DNA of 36,966 nt from Candidatus Moraniibacteriota bacterium (GCA_013336225.1 JAAXUC010000005.1:59630-96595), one strand, 5' to 3'. Counted from the stretch's first letter, positions 26,170-33,498 are shown. Notes: generated by a model from the sequence alone, not told the origin. Program-made: numbers and translations.

Positions 26170-27126
26170 ATGAATAAAAATATTTTCAAAACAATTTTTT
26201 TCTTGGCTGTGTTTTTAATGTTGCCTGACTTAGTGTCTGCGTCTGCGCCGATTAGTTTTGTTGACGGAAAATGGGAAACCACATTCAATTGTGCGGAGCA
26301 TGACACACCTAATGGCTCCAGCTATGATTGCGCTGGAATGATAGTTCCAAATGGTGGCGGAAGTGAGGGAACAGATCAGCCAATCAATGTGACAAGAATA
26401 ACATCTGCTGCAAATAATCCGCTGGGAGCAGGAAATGGCGCCAGGTTTTGGAATAAAGATGGGAGCAACAATTGTTCAACAGCATATCGAATTTTCTTTC
26501 CAATCAAATTGACTGAGGTCTGGATTCGTTTTTATGAACGATATGAATCAGGATTTACCTGGAGCAATTTGGTTTATGACAAGCAGCTGTATCTTCATAC
26601 GGATTCACCCGAATATCAAGCTGTGATTGTGGAGCCTTACGGATGGAATAATTGGCAAGCTGCCGTGCAAGGAGTTTCTGGTTCAAATGCATCCAGTCAG
26701 ATTGAGGCGAATGGTTTCGGTTGGCAATCTGTGATGGGTGGCAATCTGGCTGATGGATTGTTTCATTCTTACGAAGTACATCTTAAAATGGATACGACTG
26801 GAATTGCTGGAACTACTGGACAACCTGTGCCGACTGCTGATGGCATAGGTCAGCTCTGGATTGATGGCGTGCTCAGAGCTAATAATCTGGCGGTAAATTT
26901 CAGTAATGGTAATGTTATAGCTAAAACTGGTTGGAGCTATTTCACTTTTGACAGCAATCAATCATCACCGGCCAACAGTAAAGAATCTTATGTCGATTAC
27001 GATGACATGGTTGTTTATAGCACCACTCCTCCTAATTTAGACACAAATGGGAATCCCTTCATTGGACCAATTGGATTTGGCGATGCGACAGCGCCTGCTG
27101 CACCGAGCGGACTGAGTGTTTTATAA
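26170..27126 (+). CDS. Secreted jelly-roll protein of the GKWETTFxC type (array gene 13)
   Basis: This 318-residue protein has the signal MNKNIFKTIFFLAVFLMLPD..VSA. The body begins ISFVDGKWETTFNCAEHD and has NNPLGAGNGARFWNKDG, LTEVWIRFYERYESGFTWSN, GWQSVMGGNLADGLFHSYEV, HLKMDTTG, GIGQLWIDGVL, YVDYDDMVVYSTTPPNLD, NGNPFIGPIG. Tail: GDATAPAAPSGLSVL. The start codon follows a perfect extended -10 so closely that a leaderless mRNA is likely. Exported; likely polysaccharide-interacting. Confidence 0.7.
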   Translation: MNKNIFKTIFFLAVFLMLPDLVSASAPISFVDGKWETTFNCAEHDTPNGSSYDCAGMIVPNGGGSEGTDQPINVTRITSAANNPLGAGNGARFWNKDGSNNCSTAYRIFFPIKLTEVWIRFYERYESGFTWSNLVYDKQLYLHTDSPEYQAVIVEPYGWNNWQAAVQGVSGSNASSQIEANGFGWQSVMGGNLADGLFHSYEVHLKMDTTGIAGTTGQPVPTADGIGQLWIDGVLRANNLAVNFSNGNVIAKTGWSYFTFDSNQSSPANSKESYVDYDDMVVYSTTPPNLDTNGNPFIGPIGFGDATAPAAPSGLSVL

Positions 27127-27131
27127 AATAA

Positions 27132-27161
27132 TTTTGTTACGTAACATGCTACGTAACAAAA
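27132..27161. repeat. TTACGTAA-type palindrome, copy 1
   Basis: The arms TTTTGTTACGTA and TACGTAACAAAA enclose ACATGC. It occupies the place after the stop codon that the GTAC-type element holds elsewhere. Confidence 0.85.
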
Positions 27162-27162
27162 A

Positions 27163-27231
27163 ATGAGCTTTTCGTCATTCGCTCGGAAATTGAAAGAGTA
27201 CTTTCATTTCGCTCAACTTCACTAGAAAATA
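27163..27231. repeat. GGAAATTGAAA-type hairpin element, copy 2
   Basis: TCGCTCGGAAATTGAAAG pairs imperfectly with CTTTCATTTCGCTCAA around AGTA, followed by CTTCACTAGAAAATAA. It belongs to the same family as 24121-24175. Confidence 0.75.
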
Positions 27232-27232
27232 A

Positions 27233-28567
27233 ATGCAAAATAAAATTCTAAAACTATTTTTTCTCCTCGCAATCTTTTTGATGCTGCCTAATTTTGCCAA
27301 GGCCTTGAATACTGCACCCTCTATTATTAGTGGGACATATACATCCAGGCAAGATGTGCAATTGTCTTGCAGTGATGCTGTTGGTTGCGCTGAAACCCTG
27401 TATTGCATCGGTGCAGGTTGCACGCCGAATAAGAAATATTATTACGCTGAGGGCGTCTATGCGGATGCACATATTTACATGACAGGTGATGCAGTTTTGC
27501 GATATCACAGTCGTGATGCTTTGGGAAATTGGGAAGCCATAAAAGAAACTGTTTATAATGTGAATCTTAATGAGTCAGTCATCTCATTTACAAATGGAAA
27601 ATGGGAAACATCTTTTGCTTGTCCAGATTGGGTTCATCTTTATGGTCAAATAGTCTTAAATTGTGATGGAATAACCCAGGGAGGAAACTGGGTTTCGGGA
27701 TTTGAAATTGCCAGGAATTTGCCAACCACTGAAGCAATCTTGATTGATAATAATTGGAAGTCGGAAGAGATCAAGGCGTGGGCGAATAATCCCGCTGGAG
27801 TGGCTGATTCTGGTGCCCAACTTCACTATTTGTATACCGGAAAGGATGGTACAAATTGCGATTGCAAAGAATATGATTGTTCATATCCTCGAGCAACCAA
27901 CTGTCCAAATTCAGGAGGCTTGAGAATAAAATTTTCCGAAGTTTTGCAGGAATATTGGATCAGGTTTTATCAATACTTCCCATCTGAAATGACATGGGGA
28001 GCAGCTTTTAGTGGAGGAAAGACGTTGTATTTTGATCATGATTATACAAGCGGATGGTACTTTATGTTTCCTCGTTATCCTGAAAATACAGGTATTCATT
28101 TTCAAACCAATGAAGAGGGGTCAACGACGGATGTTGGCACTGTAGTCTCCGGTAATGGTCTGGCTGGCGCTGACTGGCTTGCATCAAGTAATAGACAAGG
28201 CTATGGCAGATGGATACCGGTGGAATTGCATCAAAAAGTTGATACGAACAACGCTAACGGGATAGTTCAAATATGGGTTGATAATGTTCTTGTTTTGGAT
28301 AGGCAAGATTTTGATTTCGGTTGGTCTGAGATGACTAACCCAGTTGAAAAAATAGAAGTCGATGGTTTCAGGGAAATTCTTATTGGCTCAAACACAAATG
28401 GGCCAGAAGGTTCACCAGATATTAATATCCCAATTAGATATGATGATTTTGCAATCTACAAAACAATTCCACCAAATTTGGATGCAAATGATAATTCCTT
28501 CATCGGACCCATTGGTTATGGCGATGTGACTCCGCCAGGTGCGCCGAGCGGATTGAGTGTTTTATAG
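27233..28567 (+). CDS. Secreted jelly-roll protein with N-terminal CHB_HEX_C-like domain (array gene 14)
   Basis: This 444-residue protein has the signal MQNKILKLFFLLAIFLMLPN..AKA. Residues about 25-105 (APSIISGTYTSRQDVQLSC, KKYYYAEGVYADAHIYMTGD, LRYHSRDALGNWE) resemble the chitobiase/FN3-like C-terminal domain (CHB_HEX_C_1) found in many carbohydrate-active proteins; two Cys pairs may form disulfides. The jelly-roll part follows: ISFTNGKWETSFACPDW, NNPAGVADSGAQL, LQEYWIRFYQYFPSEMTWG, WIPVELHQKVDTNNANG, IVQIWVDNVLV, YDDFAIYKTIPPNLD, FIGPIG. Tail: GDVTPPGAPSGLSVL. It is the only member with an added N-terminal module. Extracellular; probably polysaccharide-interacting. Confidence 0.7.
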   Translation: MQNKILKLFFLLAIFLMLPNFAKALNTAPSIISGTYTSRQDVQLSCSDAVGCAETLYCIGAGCTPNKKYYYAEGVYADAHIYMTGDAVLRYHSRDALGNWEAIKETVYNVNLNESVISFTNGKWETSFACPDWVHLYGQIVLNCDGITQGGNWVSGFEIARNLPTTEAILIDNNWKSEEIKAWANNPAGVADSGAQLHYLYTGKDGTNCDCKEYDCSYPRATNCPNSGGLRIKFSEVLQEYWIRFYQYFPSEMTWGAAFSGGKTLYFDHDYTSGWYFMFPRYPENTGIHFQTNEEGSTTDVGTVVSGNGLAGADWLASSNRQGYGRWIPVELHQKVDTNNANGIVQIWVDNVLVLDRQDFDFGWSEMTNPVEKIEVDGFREILIGSNTNGPEGSPDINIPIRYDDFAIYKTIPPNLDANDNSFIGPIGYGDVTPPGAPSGLSVL

Positions 28568-28572
28568 AATAA

Positions 28573-28602
28573 TTTTGTTACGTAACATGCTACGTAACAA
28601 AA
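28573..28602. repeat. TTACGTAA-type palindrome, copy 2
   Basis: This is an exact copy of 27132-27161, carried inside the 116-nt duplication. Confidence 0.85.
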
Positions 28603-28603
28603 A

Positions 28604-28672
28604 ATGAGCTTTTCGTCATTCGCTCGGAAATTGAAAGAGTACTTTCATTTCGCTCAACTTCACTAGAAAATA
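28604..28672. repeat. GGAAATTGAAA-type hairpin element, copy 3
   Basis: This is an exact copy of 27163-27231, carried inside the 116-nt duplication. Confidence 0.75.
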
Positions 28673-28673
28673 A

Positions 28674-28712
28674 ATGCAAAATATCAGCCTATGGCTGAAA
28701 ATTTATGAATAA
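28674..28712 (+). CDS. Possible leader peptide (12 aa) overlapping the next start
   Basis: This reads MQNISLWLKIYE, stop at 28710-28712, overlapping the ATG at 28705 by eight bases. It shares its ending and overlap with the uORF at 22659. It contains the small palindrome TCAGCCTATGGCTGA (28684-28698). It may be the fossil start of a duplicated array gene. Confidence 0.3.
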   Translation: MQNISLWLKIYE

Positions 28713-29850
28713 TCTACATTTGAAATTAAAACTATTTTTTCTCCTCGCAATCTTTTTGATGCTGCCTAATTTTGCCAAGGCGGCACCAGTTGTGGATAGT
28801 ATTTCAGGTAATATTTCTCAGGGGCAAGTCGTCACTTTTAGTGGTTCAGGATTTGGAGAGAAGTCAGTCGCTCAACCACTTAAATTCGAAAACTTTTCAG
28901 GAGGATCAAATAACACGCGTATTTATCCGAATGATTCTTTTTGGGAAAAGTATGGTGATACAGGCGCGGTGTATAGTTCAACTAAAGCGCATTCAGGAAG
29001 CTTGTCTTTTGGATCACACATTTTGCCTGGTGGAAATGATTTTGAAACAAATTTTCACACCTTCGCAGCGCCAATGAATGAAATGTTTATTTCATATTGG
29101 TACTATATTGATGCTGATAGTTCGCAAGGTAGATCAGTCATTAAGCTTCCGCGCATAAGTTCCTCAGAGGCAGCTGGTGGAGGAGGAGTTTATAATGGTG
29201 CTGGTGGTATGACACTGGGCGGTACTTATGACTTGTTAACTAGTACTGGTCCGTATTGTGCTTTCAATGATGGCAATGGTGCAGAGTTGTTCACTGCAAC
29301 TGATGTTGCTCGACTTGAGTCGCCATATCCTTCAAATAAAACTTGGATTCGAGTTGATATGTATAAAAAACTTTCAACTGCTGGCATTGCTGATGGTGTT
29401 GTACAGGTTAAAATATATGGTTTTAATTCAGCTGTTAATAATGCTGCAATGACAAGAGCTGCAGGTCAAACATTTTTGCTTGATACTGTTTATTTGGCTA
29501 TGGAAGATGGATTTGAAAGTAGTCATAATTACTGGATGTATTTGGATGATATATATGTGGACAACACAAGAGCAAGAATTGAAATTTGTAATGCTAACAC
29601 GTGGTCAGCGGTAACAAAATGTGAAACTCAGCCAGCATCAGTGTGGTCATTTGATACAGGAACAGGAGCAAGTTCGGCAACAGTGACAGTGAGTCAAAAC
29701 TCATTTGCAAGTGGCGACACGGGCTATGTTTACGTGGTGGATGCAAATGGGCAAGTTAATAATACGACCCCAGCATCAATGATCATATTCGGCACTGATT
29801 CATCTGATATTACTCCACCCAGTGCGCCGACTGGACTTGGGGTTTTATAA
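28705..29850 (+). CDS. Secreted split-IPT/TIG protein with lectin-like insert (array gene 15)
   Basis: This 381-residue protein has the signal MNNLHLKLKLFFLLAIFLML, PN..AKA. IPT first half: SQGQVVTFSGSGFGEK. Insert (about 53-284): KFENFSGGSN, MNEMFISYWYYIDADSSQG, WIRVDMYKKLSTAGIADGVV, YLDDIYVDN. Second half from about 285: TRARIEICNANTWSAVTKCE, SSATVTVSQNSFASG, GYVYVVDANGQVN. Tail: SDITPPSAPTGLGVL. The N-terminus resembles that of the beta-helix gene at 22705 (MNN.xLK), including the hairpin and uORF before it, while the body is unrelated. This shows ends and bodies being reshuffled. Exported; ligand unknown. Confidence 0.75.
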   Translation: MNNLHLKLKLFFLLAIFLMLPNFAKAAPVVDSISGNISQGQVVTFSGSGFGEKSVAQPLKFENFSGGSNNTRIYPNDSFWEKYGDTGAVYSSTKAHSGSLSFGSHILPGGNDFETNFHTFAAPMNEMFISYWYYIDADSSQGRSVIKLPRISSSEAAGGGGVYNGAGGMTLGGTYDLLTSTGPYCAFNDGNGAELFTATDVARLESPYPSNKTWIRVDMYKKLSTAGIADGVVQVKIYGFNSAVNNAAMTRAAGQTFLLDTVYLAMEDGFESSHNYWMYLDDIYVDNTRARIEICNANTWSAVTKCETQPASVWSFDTGTGASSATVTVSQNSFASGDTGYVYVVDANGQVNNTTPASMIIFGTDSSDITPPSAPTGLGVL

Positions 29851-29852
29851 AA

Positions 29853-29910
29853 ATGTACGTTGATATACACTCACACACTTATTTAAGTGTGTGAGTGTAT
29901 GTATGTACAT
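29853..29910. repeat. Palindromic intergenic element, divergent full form
   Basis: The left arm ATGTACGTTGATAT is standard. The insert has become a long perfect stem, ACACTCACACACTTA with TAAGTGTGTGAGTGT around TT. It ends GTATGTACAT. Confidence 0.8.
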
Positions 29911-29925
29911 TATTTCGCAAAAAAG

Positions 29926-29934
29926 TGGTATAAT
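29926..29934 (+). promoter_or_regulatory. Extended -10 with leaderless spacing
   Basis: TGGTATAAT ends eight bases before the ATG at 29943, the same distance as for the gene at 26170. Confidence 0.55.
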
Positions 29935-29942
29935 AAGCCTAG

Positions 29943-31487
29943 ATGAATACGAATATTTTCAAAATAATTTTTCTCCTGGTGGCATTTTTAGTGTTGCCAG
30001 ATTTTGCCAAAGCGGCAAATACTTTTTATGTTGATGGCGGCGCTGTTGATGACACTGGAAGTGGCGCGCAAAATTCCCCGAAAAAATATATCACATCTGG
30101 ATTGCAATTGATGTTAGGCGGAGACACTCTTATTATTGAAGACGGAATCTATGCTGGTGAAAATAATATGATTGGTGATTATTCAAATCCTCGATATTAT
30201 CCACCATCGGGAACGGTTGGCACTTACACCATGATTCAGGCCAGAAATGTTGAACAAGTTATTATTGATGGTGAATATCTGAGAGCGCCATTTTCAATGA
30301 TTGGAGTTGTGGGTCGCGATTATCTTCATATAGACGGCATACACTTTAGGCGCGGTGTTGCTGGCGTATTTAACATTCGAGGATCATATAATAAGGTTAC
30401 TAATTGTGGCATGGAGGATGGTTTAGCATCAAACACTGATACGGAAACAGAAATCGCTAGTGTTATCGGCGGTTCTTCTTATACCTTAATTGAAGATTGT
30501 TGGGTGTGGGGCAAAGGTCGTTACGGATTTTATACTTCATCTTCCAATGGTGGTGCAAATCATGTCATTTTCAGAAGGATTGTGGTGAGATTCGATTCGA
30601 GTCCTAGCGGTGAAAAGCCGACTTCAGGTATTAGATTTTATAATGGTGATACGAATTCAGCTCAAAATGTAGTAGTGCTTGATTCTAATATTGCTTCTGA
30701 CGCATATTATCCAGAAGCAGTGGGTACTGGCGGTGGAAGCTCCACCACTGGCGAACCGAACCATACTTTTTATGGAATTATCTCACTTAATAATCTAGGT
30801 ATGAGCGGGTATCATTTTGAGATGACTCGTAACCCAGTGCTTATTTCCAATAGTGTTGTATGGGGTGGCGATATGGGAATAGAATCTTCTGGAAATAATA
30901 CTGCTGGATTAGTTATTAATGCTCAAAATGTAACAGCAGGACAAAATACGCGCTATGAATTTTATCGTAATATAAATTACACTGGCATGCTGATGAATGT
31001 CGCTGATTCAATAGCTGTCACTGAAAGTGGCGGTCAGGCATATTTAAATCCAAACTCGCTTTCAAATTCTGAACATTACATTGCTCCTGGCGGGAGTGCT
31101 GGTCAGTCGACAGGTTCGACCTTGATAACAGAAGTTGCTTTGAATGAAAAACTTAAATACCTGCCGCGTCCCGAGAGTGGAACAGCTGGTGCTACTATCC
31201 TGTATCAGATCGGTGTGAGTGGCACATTGCATGGTGAAGCTGGATGGAATACTACAACAACTCAACCGCTTTGGCCTTTTGCCAATGAAGCGATGTGGGC
31301 TGCAAAAATGAAAACATATAATGCCTCTGGACCAGGAGGCAACAGGGGATTTGCTGCGCTTGCTGGCTCAACTCAAACGCCACTCACTGATTATATTTGG
31401 GGATATCTTGGAAATCCCAAACCAGACATCTATGGCGAAAATGACATCGTCGCACCCAGCGCACCGACCGGACTTGGGGCACTATAG
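29943..31487 (+). CDS. Secreted right-handed beta-helix protein (array gene 16)
   Basis: This 514-residue protein has the signal MNTNIFKIIFLLVAFLVLPD..AKA. The mature start NTFYVDGGAVDDTGSGAQNS is a DUF1565-like beta-helix opening, followed by GGDTLIIEDGIYAG and strand repeats (YLHIDGIHFRRGVAGVFNI, NKVTNCGMEDG, TLIEDCWVWGKGRYGFY, VIFRRIVVRFDSS, VVVLDSNIASDAYY, PVLISNSVVWGGDMGIE). Residues about 380-500 form a non-repeat C-terminal part. Tail: NDIVAPSAPTGLGAL. Possible roles are polysaccharide lyase or adhesin. The active site is not identifiable by eye. Confidence 0.8.
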   Translation: MNTNIFKIIFLLVAFLVLPDFAKAANTFYVDGGAVDDTGSGAQNSPKKYITSGLQLMLGGDTLIIEDGIYAGENNMIGDYSNPRYYPPSGTVGTYTMIQARNVEQVIIDGEYLRAPFSMIGVVGRDYLHIDGIHFRRGVAGVFNIRGSYNKVTNCGMEDGLASNTDTETEIASVIGGSSYTLIEDCWVWGKGRYGFYTSSSNGGANHVIFRRIVVRFDSSPSGEKPTSGIRFYNGDTNSAQNVVVLDSNIASDAYYPEAVGTGGGSSTTGEPNHTFYGIISLNNLGMSGYHFEMTRNPVLISNSVVWGGDMGIESSGNNTAGLVINAQNVTAGQNTRYEFYRNINYTGMLMNVADSIAVTESGGQAYLNPNSLSNSEHYIAPGGSAGQSTGSTLITEVALNEKLKYLPRPESGTAGATILYQIGVSGTLHGEAGWNTTTTQPLWPFANEAMWAAKMKTYNASGPGGNRGFAALAGSTQTPLTDYIWGYLGNPKPDIYGENDIVAPSAPTGLGAL

Positions 31488-31580
31488 GGAACGTATAAAG
31501 TATCTTGTATTATGTATGATGTATAAATACCGAATGCAAAAAAATAAAAAAGTAGGTAGATATTTGAATATGTATTTAAA

Positions 31581-33362
31581 ATGCAAAATAATTTTTTAAA
31601 ATTTTACCCTGTGAAATTGAGCTCATATTTAACTGGGGTATTTTTTCTCCTCACCATCTTTTTAATGCTGCCGAATTTTGCGGCTGCATATACGGTGCGT
31701 GTAATCACTATCAATCCAGATGTGCATATCCCAGGCGGATCCTATGCTTCACCATTTATCATAACTACGGGAAATACGAAATATATCCTTGATGCCGACA
31801 TTTTTGCTGATAGTTCTGGCATTATGCTTAATGGGAATTTATCGAACATTATTATCGATCTTAATGGTCACACTATTACATATAATCAGGTGTCTCCAGG
31901 TGTTGGAATTGGTTCACTTGATTGGAGCACTTCAGATGTGGCAATTATCAATGGCTCTATTGTTCAGGGGTTTGCCATGTCTGATGGTGTTGTATATGGA
32001 ACGGGGAGTAATCCTATCAGATTTTATGCTGGGACACCTCAGTCATATAATGTTTTCAGGGTTCAGATTGCAGGTGTTTCGGTGCGCTATGGATCAAAAG
32101 ATGTTGGCGGGATAATTCTTGGAGCTGATGGTCATTTAATAGAGGATAATATTATTGAAGACACTTATGAATATGGCATTGTGACAGACAGGCATGTTGG
32201 GATTCCAGCAATTAGGACAGTTGGGCAAGATAGCATTATAAAAAATAATACATTAACCAACGTTAGGCAAAGAGGGATAGATCTTGGTCAAGACAGTGAA
32301 GCATTTGGAAACAATGTAAGTATCCGCAGCATTTGCACTAATTCTGTTGGTATCTCAACGGATTCACATGGTGTGAAAATATATGACAACATCATTAATG
32401 GTCGAGGTGAACACCCTATAGGTATTGGAGCTCATAATTCAACACTTAATGCCTCTTATGATAATGAAATTTATAACAATACTATTGATGTTCAAACGAC
32501 CCGCATCGGTCTTGAATATTTTGGTGCCTATCCCTCCGATGCGCTGACGGCTGTTCATATTGCGGATAGGGCAGTTGGAATACGCAGCACATCAGGAGCT
32601 TATAACTTGAAGGTACACGATAATGTTATTAGCGCAGCTAGTGATAGTGATTTTATGGGCACCTATTCTCCTGATGGCAGAGCAATTCGCATATCAGGAG
32701 GCGCCAGGGGAGTAATGGCTGGTGTTCGTTATAATGAACAAAGTGCAAGATTTTACAACAACACGATAACGGTTCTTGATAAGGATGGAACTGGTTATGC
32801 TGCTGGTTTTGCTTGCGATGCAAATATAGATAATAATAATGAACCAGCTCCAAATTTCAGGCCACCAGCCGTCGATTTCGCACCATCATTTATCGTTGAA
32901 AATAATGTCATAACCAGCAATGTATATAATTTTATTTTTGGAGATGATTATCAGTCATGCAATGGGGATGCACTTTTTATAGGCAATACGCTCATTAAAT
33001 CAAATTCTTATGCATCATATGCCACTTATGGTGTTGGACTTGGCGGTTATTATGGCAACAAGGTGCGAGTGATTGGAAGTGTTTATCAGTCTGGTGCGGC
33101 AGAAAACAGTCTGGATTTTTATTGGTCCAATGTGACCAATTTAATTGAAGGTGTTGGTGGTTCATATAGAGGAAAGTCGATTACATTTGGTGATCTCCAA
33201 TTAGACAATCATCTTTACTATCGTTACAAGCTGCATAATGTGGAGGGGACAACTGGCAGCGCAACACCAATCAATAGCACGCTCAATGCTATTGGTCCCT
33301 TGTTTTATTTTCAAGCAGACGTTGTTGCACCTAGTGCTCCAGTTGGTCTGGAAATTTTGTAA
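31581..33362 (+). CDS. Secreted right-handed beta-helix protein (array gene 17)
   Basis: This 593-residue protein carries the long signal variant MQNNFLKFYPVKLSSYLTG, then VFFLLTIFLMLPN..AAA, otherwise seen only at 9972. The body has beta-helix repeats: IIIDLNGHTITYN, VAIINGSIVQGFAMSDGVV, HLIEDNIIEDTYEYGIVTD, SIIKNNTLTNVRQRGIDLG, VKIYDNIINGRGEHPIGIG, NEIYNNTIDVQTTRIGLEYF, FIVENNVITSNVYNFIFGD, ALFIGNTLIKSN. The Asn-rich turns (NNT, DNI, NNV) are typical of PbH1 ladders. Tail: ADVVAPSAPVGLEIL. It is the last array gene before the rRNA region. Extracellular; lyase, epimerase or adhesin. Confidence 0.8.
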   Translation: MQNNFLKFYPVKLSSYLTGVFFLLTIFLMLPNFAAAYTVRVITINPDVHIPGGSYASPFIITTGNTKYILDADIFADSSGIMLNGNLSNIIIDLNGHTITYNQVSPGVGIGSLDWSTSDVAIINGSIVQGFAMSDGVVYGTGSNPIRFYAGTPQSYNVFRVQIAGVSVRYGSKDVGGIILGADGHLIEDNIIEDTYEYGIVTDRHVGIPAIRTVGQDSIIKNNTLTNVRQRGIDLGQDSEAFGNNVSIRSICTNSVGISTDSHGVKIYDNIINGRGEHPIGIGAHNSTLNASYDNEIYNNTIDVQTTRIGLEYFGAYPSDALTAVHIADRAVGIRSTSGAYNLKVHDNVISAASDSDFMGTYSPDGRAIRISGGARGVMAGVRYNEQSARFYNNTITVLDKDGTGYAAGFACDANIDNNNEPAPNFRPPAVDFAPSFIVENNVITSNVYNFIFGDDYQSCNGDALFIGNTLIKSNSYASYATYGVGLGGYYGNKVRVIGSVYQSGAAENSLDFYWSNVTNLIEGVGGSYRGKSITFGDLQLDNHLYYRYKLHNVEGTTGSATPINSTLNAIGPLFYFQADVVAPSAPVGLEIL

Positions 33363-33401
33363 AAAGTGGTAAAAATAAAAATGCTTCTTGGTTGAAATTG
33401 C

Positions 33402-33430
33402 TTTGCTACGTAACATGCTACGCAGTAAAA
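33402..33430. repeat. Degenerate TTACGTAA-type palindrome
   Basis: TTGCTACGTAACATGCTACG resembles the palindromes at 27132 and 28573, with mismatches in both arms. It follows the last array gene. Confidence 0.55.
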
Positions 33431-33498
33431 AATTTTTCTTTTGAAAATTGCCATGTTTTTGCGTCAACAATTCTGGCAATTTTCAGAAAAGAATATTT
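33429..33498 (+). terminator. Large hairpin after the last array gene
   Basis: TGAAAATTGCCA (33442-33453) pairs perfectly with TGGCAATTTTCA (33474-33485), and the outer A/T-rich arms extend the stem. A T-rich run follows. Likely end of the array transcript. Confidence 0.6.

Larger units (their letters stand above)
27127..27242 (+). repeat. 116-nt perfect direct repeat, copy 1
   Basis: This is identical to 28568-28683. It covers the spacer, two palindromic elements and the first bases of the next gene. Confidence 0.95.
28568..28683 (+). repeat. 116-nt perfect direct repeat, copy 2
   Basis: This is identical to 27127-27242, including the ATGCAAAATA that starts array gene 14. Here that ATG begins only a 12-residue uORF. 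Confidence 0.95.

Noticed and set aside
8649-29910. Spacer palindromes as integron attC sites
   Set aside because: They lack the GTTRRRY/RYYYAAC core pair, and no integrase lies in the window. Cassette-like spacing alone is not enough.
7314-33362. Array as a CRISPR locus or diversity-generating retroelement
   Set aside because: There are no short regular repeats with unique spacers, no cas gene, no reverse transcriptase and no template/variable repeat pair in the window.
8598-33362. Tail as LPXTG, PEP-CTERM or type IX sorting signal
   Set aside because: There is no LPXTG or PEP motif, no hydrophobic helix with basic end, and the tail is far shorter than a type IX domain.
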